From positions 145,001 to 209,000 of the forward strand of contig JACCIC010000227.1 in assembly GCA_018907035.1 (NCBI GenBank): 64,000 bases of DNA. Reading direction: 5' to 3'. Source of the DNA: Sycobia sp. Sy_11 (Eukaryota > Arthropoda > Insecta > Hymenoptera > Epichrysomallidae). This document shows, piece after piece, positions 36,885-50,514 of this stretch. The position numbers and the translations under genes are program-made. The notes beneath the pieces are model-generated. The model was not told the DNA's origin. It ran no database searches and saw nothing but the letters and a program-made list of their open reading frames with translations. The first letter of the stretch is position 1. Each line of letters opens with the position of its first letter.

Positions 36885-38059
36885 TATAAAATATATTGTT
36901 TTTTGAATATTCTTATAAATAATAATGTTAAAATATTAGTAAATTATTTAATAGGTTTCAATTAACTGCGTCAGACTGGTTTCGTTTAAATTCGTTTAAA
37001 CGTTTTTCTTATACTTAATTCTACATAACTGCACTATATGAAATGTATATTGAACACAATTTTATCTCAAAAACTAATAAAGATCTTGGACAATTTTATG
37101 TTACATAAGAATTGGGATATTTTAAATAGTTGAAAATGTATAAGATGTAAAAATCTTTGCATGATCAACAAAAATTCATCTCGTGAAAATTCAATACAAT
37201 TGCATGATGAATTTTCAATAGACGAATTTTTAGACTAAAAAGTTATATAGACCGTGAATCTAAAAAAAAAAGAAACTGTTAGGTAATAAAGCGCCCAGTA
37301 TGTTTTCGAAGCGTTTTATTATACGCAAATGATTTTGTAATTGAACGAAACTTGCTGTAAAAGGACGAATGCACAATAACCTTGAAGCAATGATTTTGAC
37401 AGAAAAGTAAGGAAACAAAGATATTTTGATTCCTCAATTACTATGCTATTATACAAATCTGCTCTTCTCTTTCATGTTAAACACTTTTTATTTCCTATTC
37501 TTGTAGCTGTTGCACTTCAATAAAGAAATACACCATCAATAAACCAATTTCAAAAATTGATATATCTTGAAATATTTTAAAAATATTATTGTATTGTTAG
37601 GGTATAATGGACCATTTTTGCGAGTTGAAATTAAAAAATTTTAAAACTGTTAAATGATCAAAAAAATTCTAGCTTCCATAATTTACCACACCAGCAATTT
37701 TTAAGAAAGTCTTCCTAGGTTTCTACGTCACTTTACTTGTCAATCTATGTAATTAAGGTGAAAATAATGCTGATTTATCTTATAACGGTTAAATCGCAAT
37801 AAATTATACAGGCTTATAAATAATGGAGTCACTGTTGGAATGCGAGTGATTGGTCATTTTCGCAGTATTTTTTTTAATTTTAATACGCGCTCAGCGATGT
37901 ATACGACAAATGGTGTCTTACCAAAAATATTTTGAATGAACTTATGGAAGTTTAAAGTTGAATAAACTTAAACTTCAAACTCAATCGAACAAAAGTCGCG
38001 TAAAAAAATCTTTCTCCCTTCTTCGATATTTGACGAGTGAAAAAAACATTAAGTCTTCG

Positions 38060-38760
38060 GTGTTGCGACGTAGCGTGTATAATACCTAAATTCCCCGCAA
38101 CTAGTTCATATACTTTGCGCTTGCCGCGTGTATTATGCAGTCCGCTATCGTGCAGTCCCTCGTCCGCGCAATCAGTAACTACATGTACACGCACACACAT
38201 ACGCTCTACGTATATATATAGTCGGGCATAAACTAATTTCGGAACGGAATCGATCCCCCCCCCCTCCTACCGCCAACCCTTGCACGCTTGCTCGCGGGGC
38301 GGAGGGAGACGGAGGGAGGCCGGCGGTCGAGGGGCTCGAGAGGTATCACCTTGCCGGGTGCACGAAGAATGAAACCGGCTCCGACGTCGTCGAGTCGCTA
38401 ACAATAGCGGCGGCGCGCGAGGCGCTACTTTATATACAGGCGCGAACGCGCGCCCGTATTATGATACGTTTTATCGTATGTCGCTGACCGTCGCGCCAGC
38501 GCCCGCGCGCACATTTGGCCGGTGAATAAAATCGGGGCGACGCGACCGCGACCGTGAACGCGCGCGTAGTCGGCCGAGATGTTGTACGCGAAGTAACGAA
38601 GCACGTTGATGCAAGCGCTACGCCGCCCTTACGCTCTTGAATGGCCGACCGAGTGGAGGGAATGACGCGCGCGCGCGCGCTAGAAACCCGTACTTCGGAG
38701 CCGCAGTCTCGTTAATAATAATAGATTAATCGAGCGCGCGGGTGCATGACAGAAAATACT
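38060..38760. promoter_or_regulatory. strong CpG island, candidate promoter
   Basis: The most CpG-dense block outside the receptor exon, with repeated CGCGCG runs, a C-run at 38255-38264 and a G-rich block at 38295-38335. TATA-like sites occur at 38211-38220 and 38430-38436 (CTTTATATACAGG). No coding sequence is recognised. It lies 9 kb upstream of the first coding exon of the receptor on the same strand and could contain its transcription start. That link is inference. Confidence 0.3.
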
Positions 38761-40091
38761 ATGCAATATGGAAAACTGTACGTTGCGGATATTTGCCATT
38801 GTTTCATATACGTCATTAAAATAAAATTTTTACAATTTTATTTTTAAATTTATAAATTATATTTAATACTATCTTATTATTATGTGTGGTAGAAATTCGA
38901 AAAGCTCGGCCTTCTCTAAAGCGAGTTGATGACTCGAGTTGATTAAAAGTCTTAATTTCACCCGCGAAAAACACGTTGAGTCTTTGCCGAAAGGTAATTT
39001 TCGAAATCGTTTAATTTATTATTATTAAACAAAATGTACGATCATACGTAGATACTAATACATTATATTGGAAAGTGTAATGATTATGTATAAAATATTT
39101 TTTGAGAACCCAGCCTCAAAAAGTAACAGGACTAATTTTACACAAGACGTAAAAAGAAAAGTCCGTGAGTAAAGGTGGCCTGATGAAATGGCAAAGTTTA
39201 AAGTCCAATTTATATATCTATACAATGTAAGATTTATAATATTTAACAAAGAACTTTTAGGGGAGGCAGTACTTTTGAGTTTTATCGGTGAGAAATAAAG
39301 CGAAGAGGTGCAGGTTTCTAAGTGATTAATTGCGAAATGTTGATACTCGTTATAATGTAGATACGATGGGTATTTTGCTGAACCGAGGAGAGAGGAAGAC
39401 GTAGGGGAACGTAATTTAAAATTAACCAGCACTGACGCATACTTTAATTTATTTAAATAAATCCCACGAGACGTGGCTAAATATTAAAAATCAGACCTTC
39501 CGATCCTCTTCATAAATACTTCTATATGTATAAAATTCGAATTAGGATCCTTCTTATTAAAAAACCTTTATCGTCAACATATATATTAGCTAGTACAAAT
39601 ACTGGGACATAACTTTTTGTTGTTTTCCTTTTTTTTGAGCATTCCACTCTTTTAAAAGATTCGCATAGCTAGCAATAATTTTTAATAAACAATACATATT
39701 TATCATTTTCATGCCTTAGGAGGGTTTAAAATATTGATAAATCTTTATACGTTAAGTATTTAACGTTAAATATTACAAAAAATTTTATGAGCAGTTTTAA
39801 AACTATATATATAGCCGTCAATTTTCACGATACGTATTGTCGGGCGTGGACGAAGAGAGCTACTACGGTATAATCATTGTCGGGGCGTAAATTGGTTAAC
39901 GCCTCGACCTGCGTCTCGCGTAACTCTTCTCCTTTGACGTTTCTCCTCGTTTACGAATTTAGAATGGGTATATAGCCATAACGAGGCAGTCGCTCGTGAG
40001 CGAGAGCCCTCGCTTCCCATCACAAGCACCTCCCCCCGTTGTACACGTTGCGGGTGGTCGTTCGGCGCGCACGGTGCATCGCTAGATGGAC

Positions 40092-40093
<2 letters not shown>

Positions 40094-40147
<54 letters not shown>
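40094..40147. repeat. (TA)n microsatellite
   Basis: TA array of about 54 bp, next to a CpG-containing stretch (39840-40090). Confidence 0.95.
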
Positions 40148-40149
<2 letters not shown>

Positions 40150-40919
40150 TTCCAGGAACGATTACCCAATATAATTACGGTGTAGCTCTTGTAACGGATG
40201 CTTCGGTACATCCTCCATATTGTAAAAGTCGTACAATGATCTTTGAGATTTTTCATCTTTGTAATTGACTCATTGGATAATAGTTTATTATTTGATTGGA
40301 CAGAGTAACGAAGCAGACGTATATATTAAAAATGTTATTAATTATGTGGTTAAGTTACTTTTTTTTAATGTAATTAAAGCACTAGAATCTTTTAAGTATA
40401 ATATTTAAGTGTAATATTATTCTATACTAATATAAAATAGAATCTTTTAAGTATAATCGTTGTGATAAATGAATGAGTTAAAAATGTAAATATACTAAAT
40501 TCTAACTCCGTTAAAGTCCTCTTGGACCATTGGCTCATACATGTCTACAAGTGAAATACATAAAAAAGAATAAATGCTTTACTCAAGTAATTAAAGAAAA
40601 ATACACCCCATTGTTTTATAAACACCTATCAGTGCACCAATTCTCAAGTATAGAATGCATATAAAGAAATGAAAATATACAAATATGAATAAGTGATATG
40701 TGAATATGACATATTGGTGATCAAGAACATGATATGCAAATGTTTGATGATATGATGTATAAAATAAAGGACATGATTAACTTTTAGTTACGAGATCTCT
40801 TATAACTATAAATAGTAGTCAATGAAAATATGATTAGTTATACCTCGAAAACCGTAACTCGTATTTACCGACGTGTTTATGATTTCATATTTGTAAATGG
40901 ATGTACAGTCAATACGATC

Positions 40920-41343
40920 CATACCTACGGAGCGACCCCCCCCCCTCTCCATCGAGCTGTTATATATATATTATTTGGCAAACGCAGAGGAAGCCGTTCT
41001 AAAGCACCGGCGGCGCGATAAAAGGTTCCGATAAGTATAAAAATAAAGGGGAAGACCGAAGTAATAAGAGGAATGGGGATAAAAAGTAAGTAGAACTTCA
41101 CCTTCCAGAACAAAAAATCAGCAACAAAAATTTTGACTTGGATTATTTTTCTCGGTCGCGAGCTTCCTGCTCGCCCCCTCTCCCTTGTTCACGGAGCGCG
41201 TGGGCCATGCGGGACTCGTGAAAAAAGTTTACATCGCCGAATCACGCGAAAGTTTTCTCTCTCCGTTATATAGCCTTATTTCCAAGGAATGCGCGGTCGC
41301 TCAGTGTGTCTTTGTTCTTATAGAAACCGAGACAGATGCGTGG

Positions 41344-41379
<36 letters not shown>

Positions 41380-41380
41380 A
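40920..41380. promoter_or_regulatory. moderately GC-rich island ending in (CG)n(TG)n
   Basis: GC-enriched sequence with a C-run (40937-40945) and a (CG)6(TG)n dinucleotide tract at 41349-41380. Alternating purine-pyrimidine DNA of this kind can adopt Z-form. No gene recognised. Confidence 0.2.
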
Positions 41381-43975
41381 TTTTTATGTATATGTATGGA
41401 TTTAAAGCTGGAAGAAGAAAAAAGAAATTGAAAAATATACGTCTTCGTCCAATCGTTTTTATGTCGACCCTCCGGCTACTCAAGCCTTCTTACTTTGTCA
41501 TGCAGACGAATGGCTACTGGCTGAACTGCAGCAGTGAAACGAAACACACGTAGTACCAATGTGTTTGCCTATATATATACACTGACGGTGAAAAAGACGG
41601 AGAAGTAGTTTACGAGCTGCGGTCCTGAATCCTGAATTCGAATTGCGAAACTTTTTACCGATTTCTTACTTTTTCAACGAATTGACTGCACAGGCTCATA
41701 TAATTGCAAAGTTTTCCTTATTTATTGAGAGGAAAAAATTTCTCAGAATCGAAAACGAAGGCTTTAAATAAAATACTGAAATTAGATTAATTTGCACGGT
41801 AGCAAATTTTAAGTGGATCACCAGGTTAACGAAAGAAAGAGCAGGATTTGAAAAGCATGTAATTTAATACTCCTTACACTTAGGTTTATATGAATTTTTC
41901 CAAACGAATATAATTCTATTCATGTCTGCACTTTCAAAATTTATCAAATCCATTGAAAACATTGGAGAACAAAGTTTGCAAAGTTCAATAAAAAGAGAAA
42001 TATATATGGCATCTGATTCGTTTCGAAGGAAATTTAATGTATCACGGCAGCAATACTTTTTTCCTTATCTAGATAGAAAAAAACCTGCAGAGTTAGATTC
42101 AAACTTAATGTTGCAATTTTGATAATTTAAAATGCGCGAATAACTGGGATCATTTAATAATATCAACATATTGAATAAACTGTAATGAGTTTTAAATTGA
42201 TTTAATTAGCTAAATAAAAATTTATAAATATCCAATGGAGCCTCAAAGCTATCTTAACGGCAAATTATATATAATTATTCAAAAGTAGGTTAGTGAAGAA
42301 GCTTCGATTAAAAAAATGCAATTCACAATTTACAAAAATAATATTTGTAATCAAACGAAAGAACGCAAGCTTTGAATTGAAAGTAAATTAAACGTTGTTT
42401 ATTTTTAATGAAGAATTTTATGAAAGAATGAAGATCTGTATACTCTCAGTTTGTCTATATATCTTTAACACATTCTGGAAGATAAGTTAAAAATATTTTA
42501 ATCCAATTGAATTAGTAATGTGTATATTTATTACATATTATATATCTTACTATACATTAGTAGAAATTTTTTGAGAAAAAAAATTTATCTTATAATCCCA
42601 ACAGTTCAGAACATCTACCGCAAGAATGCGGCAAATTTTGCGCCCTGGTACACGTATTTTGATCGATAATTTCAATTTGAGTCTGCTAACTTGATATCAA
42701 AGCGGCAAACGCTGCATGCTTCCTGAAAAATAATGCCACGGCAAAAAATAAATTCCACCGATAATTTACTCATAATTATCGGTCAATTGTGCAACAATTA
42801 TATTACAGCTATTGTGAAAATGGTCTAGTAACTTAAGATGGATTACCTTCTCGAATTTTTTATGCATGAGAGAATCTAAGGTAAAGCCATTTTCAGGCTC
42901 CGAATATTGTGAGTACTTTAATCCCTATTAAATAAATCATCACAATCATCAAGCTGTAGATTTATTTTTCGTATTATATACGTAATTTTGATGACTCTAA
43001 ACAGCTTGAAAAGTTGATCCCTAGATCGATAAATATAATATAGTAAATTATAAGGTATCTATAATAATACAATTTCTAAAGCTGGTAGATCTAATAATTT
43101 CTAAGAAACATGAAAATCCTTTTAACATTGCATCTTAATAATGTGACCAAGTTTTTAAGTCAATCAATGATCATTTGATCCATTTAATGCAATAAATTTT
43201 TAATTTTTTCTCTAGGTAAATAATTCGGTTAATTTAACCTCTTTTAAAGTATGATACCTATATGTATTATAAAAATTTACTAAAAAATGGCATTTATGAT
43301 GTTGCAGCATATTTTTTTTAATAAACGATTTCGATTTGTTCCGCTTAAGAGTAACATAAAGTTTATGGGAATCTGTTTCATTAGGCTATGAGTGCTTTCT
43401 ATATATTCACATACAATCAGATATTCTCCGACTATATAGAATTTTAGAATAAGTCGACGTCTAAAATATTGATTATTTTGGATATTAAAAAAAATTAGTT
43501 CTCGATTCAATAGAACATCTATTCAGTCATAAAGATCGATCTAGTTCAAGAAACTTTCGCCAATTTCTTATATATAGCTTTGTTTTTTTCAGTAACTTTA
43601 TTTCCTATTTATTAAAAAAGAAAATATAAATGAAAATGACAAGTGTTATACGCTTAAATGGAGGTATATTAATATCAATATATTTAGCATATGTAGTATA
43701 TTTATATATTAGCGTTTCCCATTGAATAAATATGCCTTTCACATTTTACACATGGAGCATATTGATATTTCCATAATGCAAACTGACAAAAGGGTACATA
43801 TAAAAATGAAGATAAAAAGTTCATTGTCTCACGATTTCACTAGAGACATTCCTATGTCAATTATAATCATAACGAATAAGCCATACTGTTTCTGAGCTTG
43901 ATATTGATTTTGATTCGTCACTGCCATTCTTAAATCTTAAGTGTATAATTAAAAAGAGAGCACTGCAGTAATGAA

Positions 43976-43998
43976 TTTTTTTTTTTTTTTTTTTTTTG
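43976..43998. repeat. poly(T) run
   Basis: About 23 consecutive T. It could be the reverse-strand tail of an unrecognised retrocopy, but nothing adjacent supports that. Confidence 0.6.
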
Positions 43999-44451
43999 AA
44001 AATAAGACATTTTAATCATCTTAGGTCTTCAAGTGGAAGTGAAACTAATGCCAGATCGCCAAAAATCTCACACGAGTTTAAGATTGCAGAAAGATTACTT
44101 TAAAAAGTTATAACACCCGACTGACATCGAGAGAACAAGTGTCGATAAAAAGAAAACTCATTAAAAGTGACGAGCTAGCTCGTTAGATCTTCCTGCAACT
44201 TTTCATCTTTCTTCTGTCCATCAATGTTCCCGTATTATTTTAATTACGTCCAAATGGATATCAAAAAGACAAGAATGCGAATTTCATTACTATTTTTTGA
44301 ATTTTGTATTGCTAATGCATCCCGACATTATTATCGCTAGTGAAGTAATTTCAAACGATATAATTGACTATTTTAATAGTATCGTATGATTTTTACAAAT
44401 GGCAGACCTCTCTGAATTGTTAACTTTTTATTTTTTTATCATTGTGGAAAA

Positions 44452-44509
<58 letters not shown>
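44452..44509. repeat. (TA)n microsatellite
   Basis: TA array of about 56 bp. Confidence 0.95.
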
Positions 44510-44515
<6 letters not shown>

Positions 44516-45966
44516 GTTATATAATCATAAATAATAAACCTCATTAAGCTAATGGACACACAATTTATTTAATTCCACGCTATTTAAATCTGTCACAAGA
44601 GGTACGAATGAATTTTTAATTCTCTTACTGTGGAATTCCCACGAAACGTATGGATCAAATAAGTTCAACTTTCAGGACATTATTGTTGAAAATACAAATA
44701 TATTTGAATCAATAGATAATTAATTGAAAAGTCAATAGGGTGTTCAAATTCAATTATCATTGTTGTACCGTTCACAATATAATACCGTTATCAGTAGCAA
44801 CATTCGCAAATTTTATCTCATTGATTCACTAGTGTAATTGGAATCCTACAACAACTAGTATTTTTTAAGTACATGCTCACTAGTGCAGCTTCGAGTAAAG
44901 AGGCCTTAAAGACTTTAAATTATAGGTAGTATTATCTGCTTCTGCTAAAAAAATGTGGAATTAATGATTAAATAAATATCATACTACAGTTAATTTCCCT
45001 TTTAATATATATTTAATTCAGGTTGTTGAGCTGGATGAAATTTTATTTTGTTAAGTTGTTCTGCTCGAATACGCGATGATCGTTTATTATTTTTCTTGAA
45101 AGCTCTACGAAGATAAATCAAAACATAAATGTCTTTTATTTATACACACGTCTTTAGATTATTTAAAGTTCTTTTATTAATTATAAGATTGTACGTTAGT
45201 TTAAATTCATTTACCAAACCTATGATGCTGGATTCTTTAAATCTCATTTTCTTATCATTTGCTTGCAATTTCTTTCAATATTTTTTTATTTTTTATCATA
45301 TAATAATAAATTCTTTAACGAATCTTATTTTATTATATAATTAGAAACTTATTTAATAAATTTTGTGAATTCTCTGTTTGTGTAACTACCTTTACGAATA
45401 TATAATTATGCATTAAACTGATGCTCTATTTTAACTATGAGCATTTTCAAGTAAGTAACATAACTATTTTTTTATCATAATAATGTAGTTATGAATATAT
45501 TACTAAATTTAACTAAACCTAGAACTGTAATATAATGCAGGCATTGATATAAATTTTTGAAAGAACTTAGAAGATATATGTAAACTTTTAAGTATTGATA
45601 ATTTAATTTAATCATACTTATTATTTACATCTATTCTACATTGCTGCAAGGTTTCAATTATATTCACGGAACCAGATGAAAATGAGAATAAGCGCACAAA
45701 TTTAATAATCAAAAAGAATGAATAAAATTTTGAAACCGTTGGACGATTTTCTTCGAAACTTTCCTTGAATGTGAAAGAAGCGTAAATAAAGCGTACGCTC
45801 AACTAATATCGTAATAGTTTAATACTGTGATAGCTCACATTATAATAAATGATCTTTAAAACAGCGCACTTTTCACTCAATCATTAATTAATTAAATTGC
45901 TACAATTTTCACGATGTTCCAACTCAAGCATCGCATAACGACCGATCCGTATTTTTCTGCTTGCAG

Positions 45967-47319
45967 GACCTTTCGAAATGGAGGAGGGCGAGAGGAAGGG
46001 GAGTCGTCAGAGTCCAACGACTCGCCTCGCCAGCAGCGTTCTTGGTGGATGCCCATCCTCCTCGTCCCCTCTCTCGGAATTCGCAAGCTGCCTCCTCAGC
46101 GCGCGTCGACGAAAGCGCCGAACGGCATCCTCGCCGAGTAAAGTCGCTGGGGCCCGGCATTGTTCGGTCGAGCTGTAGACCCGGGCGAAGTTCGCCCGAG
46201 AGCAAAAACGTAAACGAGCGAGGAGGCAATCGTGCGGCGGGTCCGCGGCACTGCGCGTCCCGCGCGTACGGTCGACTGCGATTGATTTCACGGGTGTTCT
46301 TATCGGCACCGAACCGCGAACCCGGCAGCGGAGAGAAAACTAGAAAGAACGACTCAAAGTGTATTAAAGTAGACAGAAATCGATAATACAGCTTGACAAA
46401 CTGAATTGAGGGGGGGGGGGAGATTCGGTTAAGAGCGAACGAAATAAAGATCCAGTCGTCACGTTGTCTTTGCGAATCTAAAGTTTAGCTCGAGTTTCTA
46501 CGTCTTCGACTACTTCGGCCCTGTCGCGCGGGCGCGCACGCGCACTCACAATATATCCGAATAAATATACGTAGAACTTTTTATACGCGCACTCGCGCGT
46601 TTAATGAAAAAATAAATCAATAAATAAAATAAATAAAAAAGTACATTCGCGCGTGCTCCTGGAAAAATTAAGAGAGCATATACAGAGTCACGAACTGTTC
46701 CGAACTTCGCTGGCGGAGGAAATAGAGAAAGAGAGAGAGAGAGACGGAGACAGAGAGTCAGTGCGGGCGCGTTCGCAGAATTATTGTATCGCTGGTGCAT
46801 AGACGGGGGGGGGGAGGAGAAACACTCGCGCGGACGACCGTGAATGAATAAACAAATGACGTCGAATCCGTGAACGGCAAACGGGAGTGTAACAAACTTG
46901 CGGCGCGACCGAAACTCGGGCGGGGACAGGGCGGGCAGACTATGCGAGCTTTTCCTCTTCCACTTTTTTCCCCGACCTTCCTGCTCGTCGAAAAGTTCGA
47001 TACGGCGCCGAGGGCGTGTAGGAGGGCCGTGGCGGAGGAAAGTGCGACGCTCAGCGCGACGTAAAAGGCGGTAACAAGTCCCGGCAGGCGGGCCTAGGGG
47101 GCGCTGTCCAGGTACATACGGAATAGCAAAGGCGCGCGAGCCCGCGAGATGGCGCCTCCCGAGAGCCGCTGCGACGACGCCGCGGGGCTGGGCCGCTGAG
47201 CCGCCTCCTCGCACAGCGGCCCTCCGGGCGATGAGGCCGCCGCGCGACGGCCCGAGTCCACTGGGCTGCCGCATCGGGTGATTCGGCGGGCGCCGCGCGC
47301 GGCGATCGACGCGAAAAAG
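45967..47319 (+). other. Oamb: probable 5' untranslated exon sequence of the octopamine receptor gene
   Basis: A GC-rich region begins right after a strong acceptor-like TTTTTCTGCTTGCAG ending at 45966 and runs to the start codon at 47320. The frame of the receptor has a TGA at 47197-47199 and no in-frame ATG between it and 47320, which supports an untranslated leader here. The region also has a (GA) tract (46727-46743), a G-run (46409-46418) and several out-of-frame ATGs. It could be one long exon or could contain another intron. I cannot tell without transcripts. Confidence 0.35.
47231..47281 (+). promoter_or_regulatory. upstream ORF in the receptor leader
   Basis: An ATG at 47231 opens a 16-codon frame that stops with TGA at 47279-47281, 38 bases before the receptor start, in another frame. 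A purine at -3 makes initiation plausible. Upstream ORFs of this kind commonly lower translation of the main frame. Whether it is in the mature transcript is inferred. Confidence 0.4.
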
Positions 47320-47580
47320 ATGCGGGAACTGAACGAGACCGCGTGCAGCGAGCTTTACTCGGCGGTCGAGTGGTCGGGCCCCGGTATAATCGTCACCCTG
47401 GCCGTGCTCGCCGTCGTCAACGTGATGGTCGTCCTTGGCAATGTCCTCGTCATCGCGGCCGTTTACAACAGCATCAAGCTGAGGAACGTCACCAACATGT
47501 TCATCGTCAGTCTGGCGGTGGCCGATCTCATGGTCGGCGTCGCGGTCCTGCCGTTCAGCGCCACGTGGGAGGTTTTCAAG
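47320..47580 (+). CDS. Oamb: alpha-1-like octopamine receptor (OAMB type), first coding exon
   Basis: Encodes residues 1-87 of a class A biogenic amine GPCR at the plasma membrane. Octopamine receptors of this group couple mainly to calcium/Gq signalling. The N-terminus is short with a glycosylation sequon NET (residue 5). TM1 is about residues 22-49 with the GN..V motif (N41). Intracellular loop 1 contains KLRNVTN. TM2 is about 60-82 with SLAVADL (conserved Asp at 69) and VLPFSATWEVFK. The ATG at 47320 is the first in frame after a TGA at 47197 and has A at -3. The exon ends AAG/GTCCGT, a weak donor, in phase 0. Reading through the donor gives non-receptor sequence and a stop, whereas joining to 50515 continues the receptor as WEVFK-VWIFGD. 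The assignment to OAMB, over tyramine or dopamine receptors, rests on these motifs as I recall the families. Incomplete in the window. Confidence 0.88.
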
Positions 47581-50514
47581 GTCCGTGGGCCTTTTTATGT
47601 ATCTATGCTCCTTATACGGTTTTGCAAACATATCCGTAGCCTTAAACGACACGTACGCTGAATTCACCACAACTCATCGCGGAAAAGATTCTCTGAAAAG
47701 TTATACAATATTTATTCCTTAACGTATTCTGAATAATGTGTACGGTCCTCCGAAAATTAATTTTTCAGCTTTAAGGTAGTTGGAGCATAACTGAAACTAA
47801 TGGAAACTCATGTGAAATCCGTTTTATCACGCAAAACTATAGATTTTAAAGAAAAAACAGTCAACCAAAGTTGCCAGTTGTCCGTAGCAACTGGTAACTA
47901 TTACATGGTTCATATATATCTATATACATACATGACATGCCATGCTCTCTTCAAAATGTTTACTTAACTGTTTTATGTAGAACTTGAACATGTCAGAAAT
48001 CAAACTAAGTACTCAAGGTAATTTCGAAACTTTCGATTGCTTTTTTTTCATGATATATATTTCAAAATTAATTAGAGAAAAAATTAGTTATTCGTGCTGG
48101 ATTAGTTATTCAATCATAGATGTATAGAGCTTCCTTATAGGTTTGGTAAAAAAAATAGATATTCAATTATTAGTCAGTTATTGAAAATAAATTAGTGCAT
48201 ATTAATACCAATATAGAAATTGATTATTTACCTTTTGAGCCAGTTTATAGTCAGGCTAAGTCCAAGAAGATAAAAATTAACTTACTCACTAGTACTGGAT
48301 TATAGTTTTTACCAGGAAATACGTTAAATCGTGTTCAATTTGTGATTTGGAAGTTAGAACGGTGAAAATTATATTGAAAATGCTGAAAAATTCAAACGAA
48401 ATTAAAACAAACTAAAAGAGTTAACGCATTAATTTTTATCTATTCGTTTAATATATATATTAACAAAAACAAGGACCCTTTGTTTTTATGACATCTATTT
48501 GCCTAGAGAGTCGTGCCCGAACCACCTCAAGGTTCAATGAAAAAACATAAACGCGTAGAATGAAAATATTGTAAAATTACATCAATCTTTGTACGTAATG
48601 CTTTAAGAGGGCTCCGCCAGCTACAACTGAAATTAAAAAGATACGTGTTGTCTCAAAGTGTATCCTCTAATTTCCAGCTACTATTGTATCGTACTTAATA
48701 AAACTGTAATGTCACAGTATTGTCCGATGTGAGCAGTAATTTATGAGATAATAAAGAGAAAGGTTTTAAATTTTAATTCCTATATTTTATATTGTTGGCA
48801 AAGAAGTTAATATTTGTATGTACTAAACGTTATCACTAATTTCATTCTCAATTCTCCCTCTCTTGACAAGACCCCATATAAAACATCCAAATTACAATCT
48901 TAATTTTCGCAAGTTTTTTTTCGCAGAAAGAATACAAATTAAAGAGATTTAGCAGATGTTAAATAATTAATAATGGTACAACTAAGTTCATCTAAATGTA
49001 TTAAGAATGATAACGGGTTCTCTTTAACATTAACAAACCTCATTAGAAGCATGCGATTGTAAGAATATATATGTTAAAGCAATTTCAATAACTGAAAAGT
49101 GATTCAGCAGAATTTTTTTTAGAATAAACTACGAATGAATTATTTTATTACTTTTCGGCGCTGGGCTCCTTAATAAAATCATAGGTCGTCTAATCCTAGA
49201 CTCGCTGATTAGTAAAGAAATGAAAAACTTATTGTGAAACCGTTTAAAATGCGAGAATTGAATATTACATTAAAATTAATAATTTCAATTATTTTATTAT
49301 GAACTTCTTGTAAAATAGTATATCGATTTCTGCTTCTGGAGCTACATTAAATAAATAAAAATTATTCTAATTAAAATTTACTTGCATCAGGCAATTATAG
49401 TGTAAATTAATTAAATTATTTAGGTGCTTACAGATTTTATAATGTTCTATAATTAAGGGCTATTAACAATTAATTTTAAATATTTAGTTTGCATTAATCC
49501 TAGTAGATAATAATCACCTATACTAATCAATTGAATAAAATATGTATACAAGATTAGAATTATAATAAATGAAAAGTACGACATGTTAAATGTACTTCTA
49601 TTCCCTAAAAATGTTGTCGATGTTTATTTTAATCATATTAAATTAAACACATCTCATCTCGACAACTTTTACAATTGAATTAGCTCAATTAACATATATT
49701 GCTTGACAGTATAAAATTAAATTAAAAAATTGCATGTGATAATTAAGAAAATAACCATTATTCTGATGATGCACTACAAAACGCTTTAATATTTACCATG
49801 TGGTGTTTTAATAATCCCAAACAGCATTATCAAGACCATTTAAAGCAATATACAAGTTTTAACGAACAGTATATGTACACTTATCTATAGAATAAGAATT
49901 TTGTGTGAAAAAAATTTTAGTTTCACTTTTTTTTTATTCTTATTATTCTTTTTGTATGGTATCAGAACATTATTAGATTACGCTTAATAAACATGATTGT
50001 ATATACTACAGTTTTATAATTCTAATCAATTTCAACGGAAGACTAAAATATGACCATCAGTTTTTTTTTTCTAATATTCCGAATAATGGTAGTAAATAAC
50101 ATATTATTAACATCTTAATAAAAAACTTAGATCAATATTTATTTGTTTTATTCTTGCAATCAAGCAACGATACTTTTATTAACGCTTTGTATAAATATAA
50201 AATCCTTAATATTTCCTGTTACCGCTGCGATTGTCGATTAGTCTCGTCATTTATTTTAGGGCATAAATTCATGATAATTTAGTTAAATAATGTCGCCGAG
50301 ACTAATTTGCTCCGAACGACATATAATCGTAATTCATCGCGTAATGCAAAATACGTAGGCGAAATTAACGTCCGCATGCTAATCCGGAACGAAATCCGCC
50401 CCCTCCTGTTCCCTCCCGCATGGAAAATGGAATATACGCCGCGAGTATATACATATTGATCAATGTAAATGTGTAACTGAACGATCGTTTTACGTTATGC
50501 GATTCGCTCGACAG
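47581..50514 (+). other. receptor intron 1 (phase 0)
   Basis: A 2,934 bp AT-rich intron. The donor is GTCCGT (47581), non-consensus at positions 3 to 5. The acceptor is GCTCGACAG ending at 50514. No element or gene was recognised inside. The 3' end becomes more CpG-rich over the last 200 bp. Confidence 0.8.

Larger units (their letters stand above)
36467..45966. other. non-coding DNA upstream of the receptor exons
   Basis: AT-rich with (TA)n arrays and two CpG-rich islands (38.06-38.76 and 40.9-41.4 kb). No gene recognised. Frames at 39055-39432 (- strand) and 41185-41553 (+ strand) have no known motif. A 20 bp sequence TAGAATCTTTTAAGTATAAT occurs twice (40383-40402 and 40438-40457). It could be the first intron or upstream region of the octopamine receptor gene. 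Confidence 0.5.

Noticed and set aside
46546..47670. 374-codon open frame on the - strand across the receptor exon
   Set aside because: It is antisense to a clearly conserved receptor exon, crosses its intron boundary, is rich in Arg and low-complexity Ser/Leu runs, and shows no domain. It is explained by GC-rich sequence with few stops.
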